A stretch of 52,412 nt of DNA from Acidaminococcus sp. CAG:917 (lineage in GTDB: Bacteria; Bacillota; Clostridia; Christensenellales; CAG-917). This document shows positions 51,232-52,412 of this stretch, piece after piece. The position numbers were made by a program, and so were the translations under genes. Position 1 is the first letter of the stretch; each line of letters begins with the position of its first letter. The notes below the pieces were generated by a model. It was not told the origin of the DNA. It did not search any database and saw only the letters and a program-made list of their open reading frames with translations. The stretch lies in assembly GCA_000437555.1 (NCBI GenBank), contig FR901028.1, positions 205,183-257,594 on the forward strand, in the 5' to 3' direction.

Positions 51232-51447
51232 TCTTTTTAGCCGCTATCAAATTATAAACGGTTTGCCGACCTTATGTAATCACGCTATAACTGTTTGTCG
51301 GCAGACAAAGGCGAGCGTTTGCCGAGCAAGCCGTATTATAAAGTCACACCTTAAGCTTTTACGGCATAGAGTGACAGAGCCGAAAAACTGTCTTAAACAA
51401 ATGCCGCAACCGTATAAGCGTTGTCGGGATATATCGAGGCAAAAAGT

Positions 51448-52020
51448 ATGGTAAATTCAAAGGAAATATTTAATCGTAAAAATTTAAACGGCATAGAGTC
51501 CTCAAAGATATCCGAAGGCGGTTTAAAGAGGGAACATCCAAACGGAGCGCAGCTGTCGGTGGACGTCAGGTTTGTAAAATCGCTAAAGAGCATATCGGTT
51601 GTTTTTGCTATAATAGCCGCTATGTCTTTGGTTATAGCGTTGACGCTGTATTTCCGCCCCATGATGTTCGAGTGGGGAAAGAGCGGATATTTTTACATAC
51701 TGTGGATATTGATATTCGTGTTTTGCGTAAGTTTTTCGGCAGTCAAGGGGGCGGAAGCGATATGTCACGATAAAAGGGGAGGAATTGCCTTATCGGAAGG
51801 CGTATTGTCGGGAAATTCGGGTTTATTTTGCCAAAAGGCGGTATCTTTAAATGCGGACAAGGTAGAAAGCTTTAAAATCAAACACTCGAGGTGGAGCGGA
51901 TATACGCTGACGATAAACGGATATAAGTTTTATCACTACGTCTTGCCTTTCGAGTTTAAAGAGGTTTTGTTAAAAAACACTAAAAAATCAAACGAAGCGG
52001 AAGACTCAAACAGAATTTAG
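51448..52020 (+). CDS. Small membrane protein with two helices, unknown function
   Basis: 190 residues from ATG 51448, preceded by GAGG (10 nt). The N-terminal ~55 residues are polar. Two adjacent membrane helices (about 62-82, VVFAIIAAMSLVIALTLYF, and 93-112, YFYILWILIFVFCVSF) flank a short loop. A cytoplasmic or extracytoplasmic beta-rich domain with repeated short strands follows (EGVLSGNSGLFCQKAVSL, then GYTLTINGYKFYHYVLPF), then a charged end. This layout recalls bacterial PH-domain membrane proteins but I cannot confirm it. It lies between the ECF S component and a terminator. The gap 51232-51447 shows a dyad TTTGTC/GACAAA at 51294-51309 and no gene. Confidence 0.68.
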   Translation: MVNSKEIFNRKNLNGIESSKISEGGLKREHPNGAQLSVDVRFVKSLKSISVVFAIIAAMSLVIALTLYFRPMMFEWGKSGYFYILWILIFVFCVSFSAVKGAEAICHDKRGGIALSEGVLSGNSGLFCQKAVSLNADKVESFKIKHSRWSGYTLTINGYKFYHYVLPFEFKEVLLKNTKKSNEAEDSNRI

Positions 52021-52027
52021 ATAAGTA

Positions 52028-52055
52028 AAAATTGCCATATAACGGCAATTTTTCG
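52028..52055 (+). terminator. Terminator after the membrane protein gene
   Basis: AAATTGCC/GGCAATTT with a 7-nt loop and T tract. Confidence 0.85.
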
Positions 52056-52073
52056 TTTTTAAGCGGCAGTTGG

Positions 52074-52102
52074 TTGATTTTTTTAAAAAAAAGTAGTATT
52101 AT
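52074..52102 (+). promoter_or_regulatory. Promoter of the 28-codon ORF
   Basis: TTGATT (52074-52079), 17-bp spacer, TATTAT (52097-52102). No other convincing promoter lies between here and the permease start at 52328. Confidence 0.82.
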
Positions 52103-52125
52103 ACAAAAAATCGAAACGAGGTATT

Positions 52126-52212
52126 ATGGTTTCAGCAATCAAAGAAACAGTTAAATATCCGATTTCCGATACCGCATATTTTGACGGCGGTTTAGTATTC
52201 GTTTTTAGATAG
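52126..52212 (+). CDS. 28-residue small ORF, possible leader peptide
   Basis: ATG preceded by ACGAGGT at good spacing. Product MVSAIKETVKYPISDTAYFD, then eight more residues ending FVFR. It begins about 17 nt after the predicted transcript start and its TAG stop (52210-52212) forms the base of the following terminator stem. No repeated amino acid run is obvious. Either it is a small protein with its own unit, or a leader peptide whose translation controls the terminator and so the downstream NCS2 permease. The layout favours the second, as inference. Confidence 0.55.
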   Translation: MVSAIKETVKYPISDTAYFDGGLVFVFR

Positions 52213-52240
52213 AGTTTTCAGTTTTGAAAACTCTATTTTT
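52210..52240 (+). terminator. Terminator/possible attenuator upstream of the permease
   Basis: TAGAGTTTTC/GAAAACTCTA 10-bp stem (52210-52219, 52226-52235), then T-run. The ORF stop codon is inside the 5' arm, so a ribosome stopping there would block the stem. Confidence 0.8.
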
Positions 52241-52327
52241 TATATTTCGGAATGTGTGGACATTCGGAACAATAGGGGATAAACAAAGCGCCCGAAAGGG
52301 GAGCAAATAAAAACGAAGGAGAAAACT
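52241..52327 (+). promoter_or_regulatory. Structured leader of the NCS2 permease, possible riboregulator
   Basis: Three pairings are visible. GAATGT/ACATTC with a GTGG loop spans 52250-52265. CCC-GAAA-GGG with a lower GC pair spans 52288-52304. TTTCG (52245-52249) pairs with CGAAG (52314-52318, one G-T pair), closing both into a three-way junction whose 3' strand overlaps the ribosome site GAAGGAG. A second GGGG at 52275-52278 offers an alternative partner for the CCC. No purine-aptamer core (TTTCTACC) is present. No family recognised. Confidence 0.5.
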
Positions 52328-52412
52328 ATGCAACTTATCTATGACGTTGAAGACAAGCCGAAGGCAGGCAAACTTATCACGTTTGCATTGCAGCAGGTCT
52401 TGGCGATTATGG
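52328..52412 (+). CDS. NCS2-family nucleobase permease (uracil/xanthine type), partial
   Basis: Only the first 28 codons are in the window: MQLIYDVEDKPKAGKLITFA, then LQQVLAIM. This matches the start of uracil/xanthine permeases of the NCS2 family, which begin with a YxxDDKP-type segment, then the first helix with QQ near its start. GAAGGAG precedes ATG. The substrate cannot be told from this part. Preceded by a structured leader and possible attenuator. Confidence 0.85.
   Translation, partial: MQLIYDVEDKPKAGKLITFALQQVLAIM

Noticed and set aside
52241..52327. Second purine riboswitch before the NCS2 permease
   Set aside because: The invariant purine core (TATAA, TTTCTACC, ACTA) is absent.
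1..52412. CRISPR arrays, insertion sequences, prophage, rRNA, tRNA and tmRNA
   Set aside because: No spaced direct repeats, transposase, integrase or RNA signatures were found. Most long alternative-frame ORFs overlap confident genes and look like shadows.

Overview
The window looks like a stretch of chromosome from a low-to-mid G+C, spore-lineage Clostridia bacterium (Bacillota), probably an uncultured gut-type member. The support is: a YabP/YabQ sporulation gene pair, a Rex redox repressor, AT-rich intergenic DNA with strong TTGACA/TATAAT promoters and U-tract terminators, a guanine-type purine riboswitch, a YycJ/WalJ-type hydrolase, an ECF-transporter S component, and a single-chain PurL of the clostridial type. 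The exact lineage is inference. I see no insertion sequence, prophage, CRISPR array, rRNA or tRNA.

Layout. 1-6100: end of purH, then purD, purL and a small charged protein, the tail of a purine biosynthesis operon. 6198-9870: a DUF2804 protein, a cation-efflux pump, and a divergent XRE repressor/PH-domain pair with three matching operators between them. 10193-17401: iron alcohol dehydrogenase with an SCP2-like partner, a guanine-riboswitch-controlled AzgA permease, an XRE-cupin regulator and a GH31 glycosidase. 17474-19454: a small unknown protein and glnS. 19760-23219 (minus strand): rlmH, two CPBP membrane proteases and a WalJ-like hydrolase. 23625-31252: M14 peptidase, tadA, pth, mfd and a PrsA-like lipoprotein. 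31408-34009: yabP-yabQ, divergent from an acyltransferase/DUF6320 pair. 34285-36887: a short alaS and a PHP phosphatase. 37123-40400 (minus): rex, an anchored metallophosphoesterase and a second cation-efflux pump. 40914-46422: a 92-residue unknown protein, two tandem mreB-like genes, an Ldh2-type dehydrogenase and malic enzyme. 46702-52412: an acidic zinc-ribbon protein, proS, a U32 peptidase, an ECF S component, a small membrane protein, a 28-codon ORF ending in a terminator, and the start of an NCS2 nucleobase permease.

How it fits together. Purine metabolism recurs: synthesis (purH-D-L), riboswitch-controlled purine uptake (12289-14202), and a nucleobase permease at the right edge behind a candidate attenuator. 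Translation genes recur too (glnS, alaS, proS, tadA, pth, rlmH), and alaS is of an unusual short form.

The least expected signals are regulatory. Six genes have a -10 hexamer ending only 6-7 nt before the start codon and no Shine-Dalgarno sequence, which predicts leaderless mRNAs. Three 12-bp dyads sit at 29-30 bp spacing in the XRE/PH-domain intergenic region. A 28-codon ORF overlaps a terminator upstream of a permease. Overall this is a mostly ordinary core chromosome, and none of these proves a new system.
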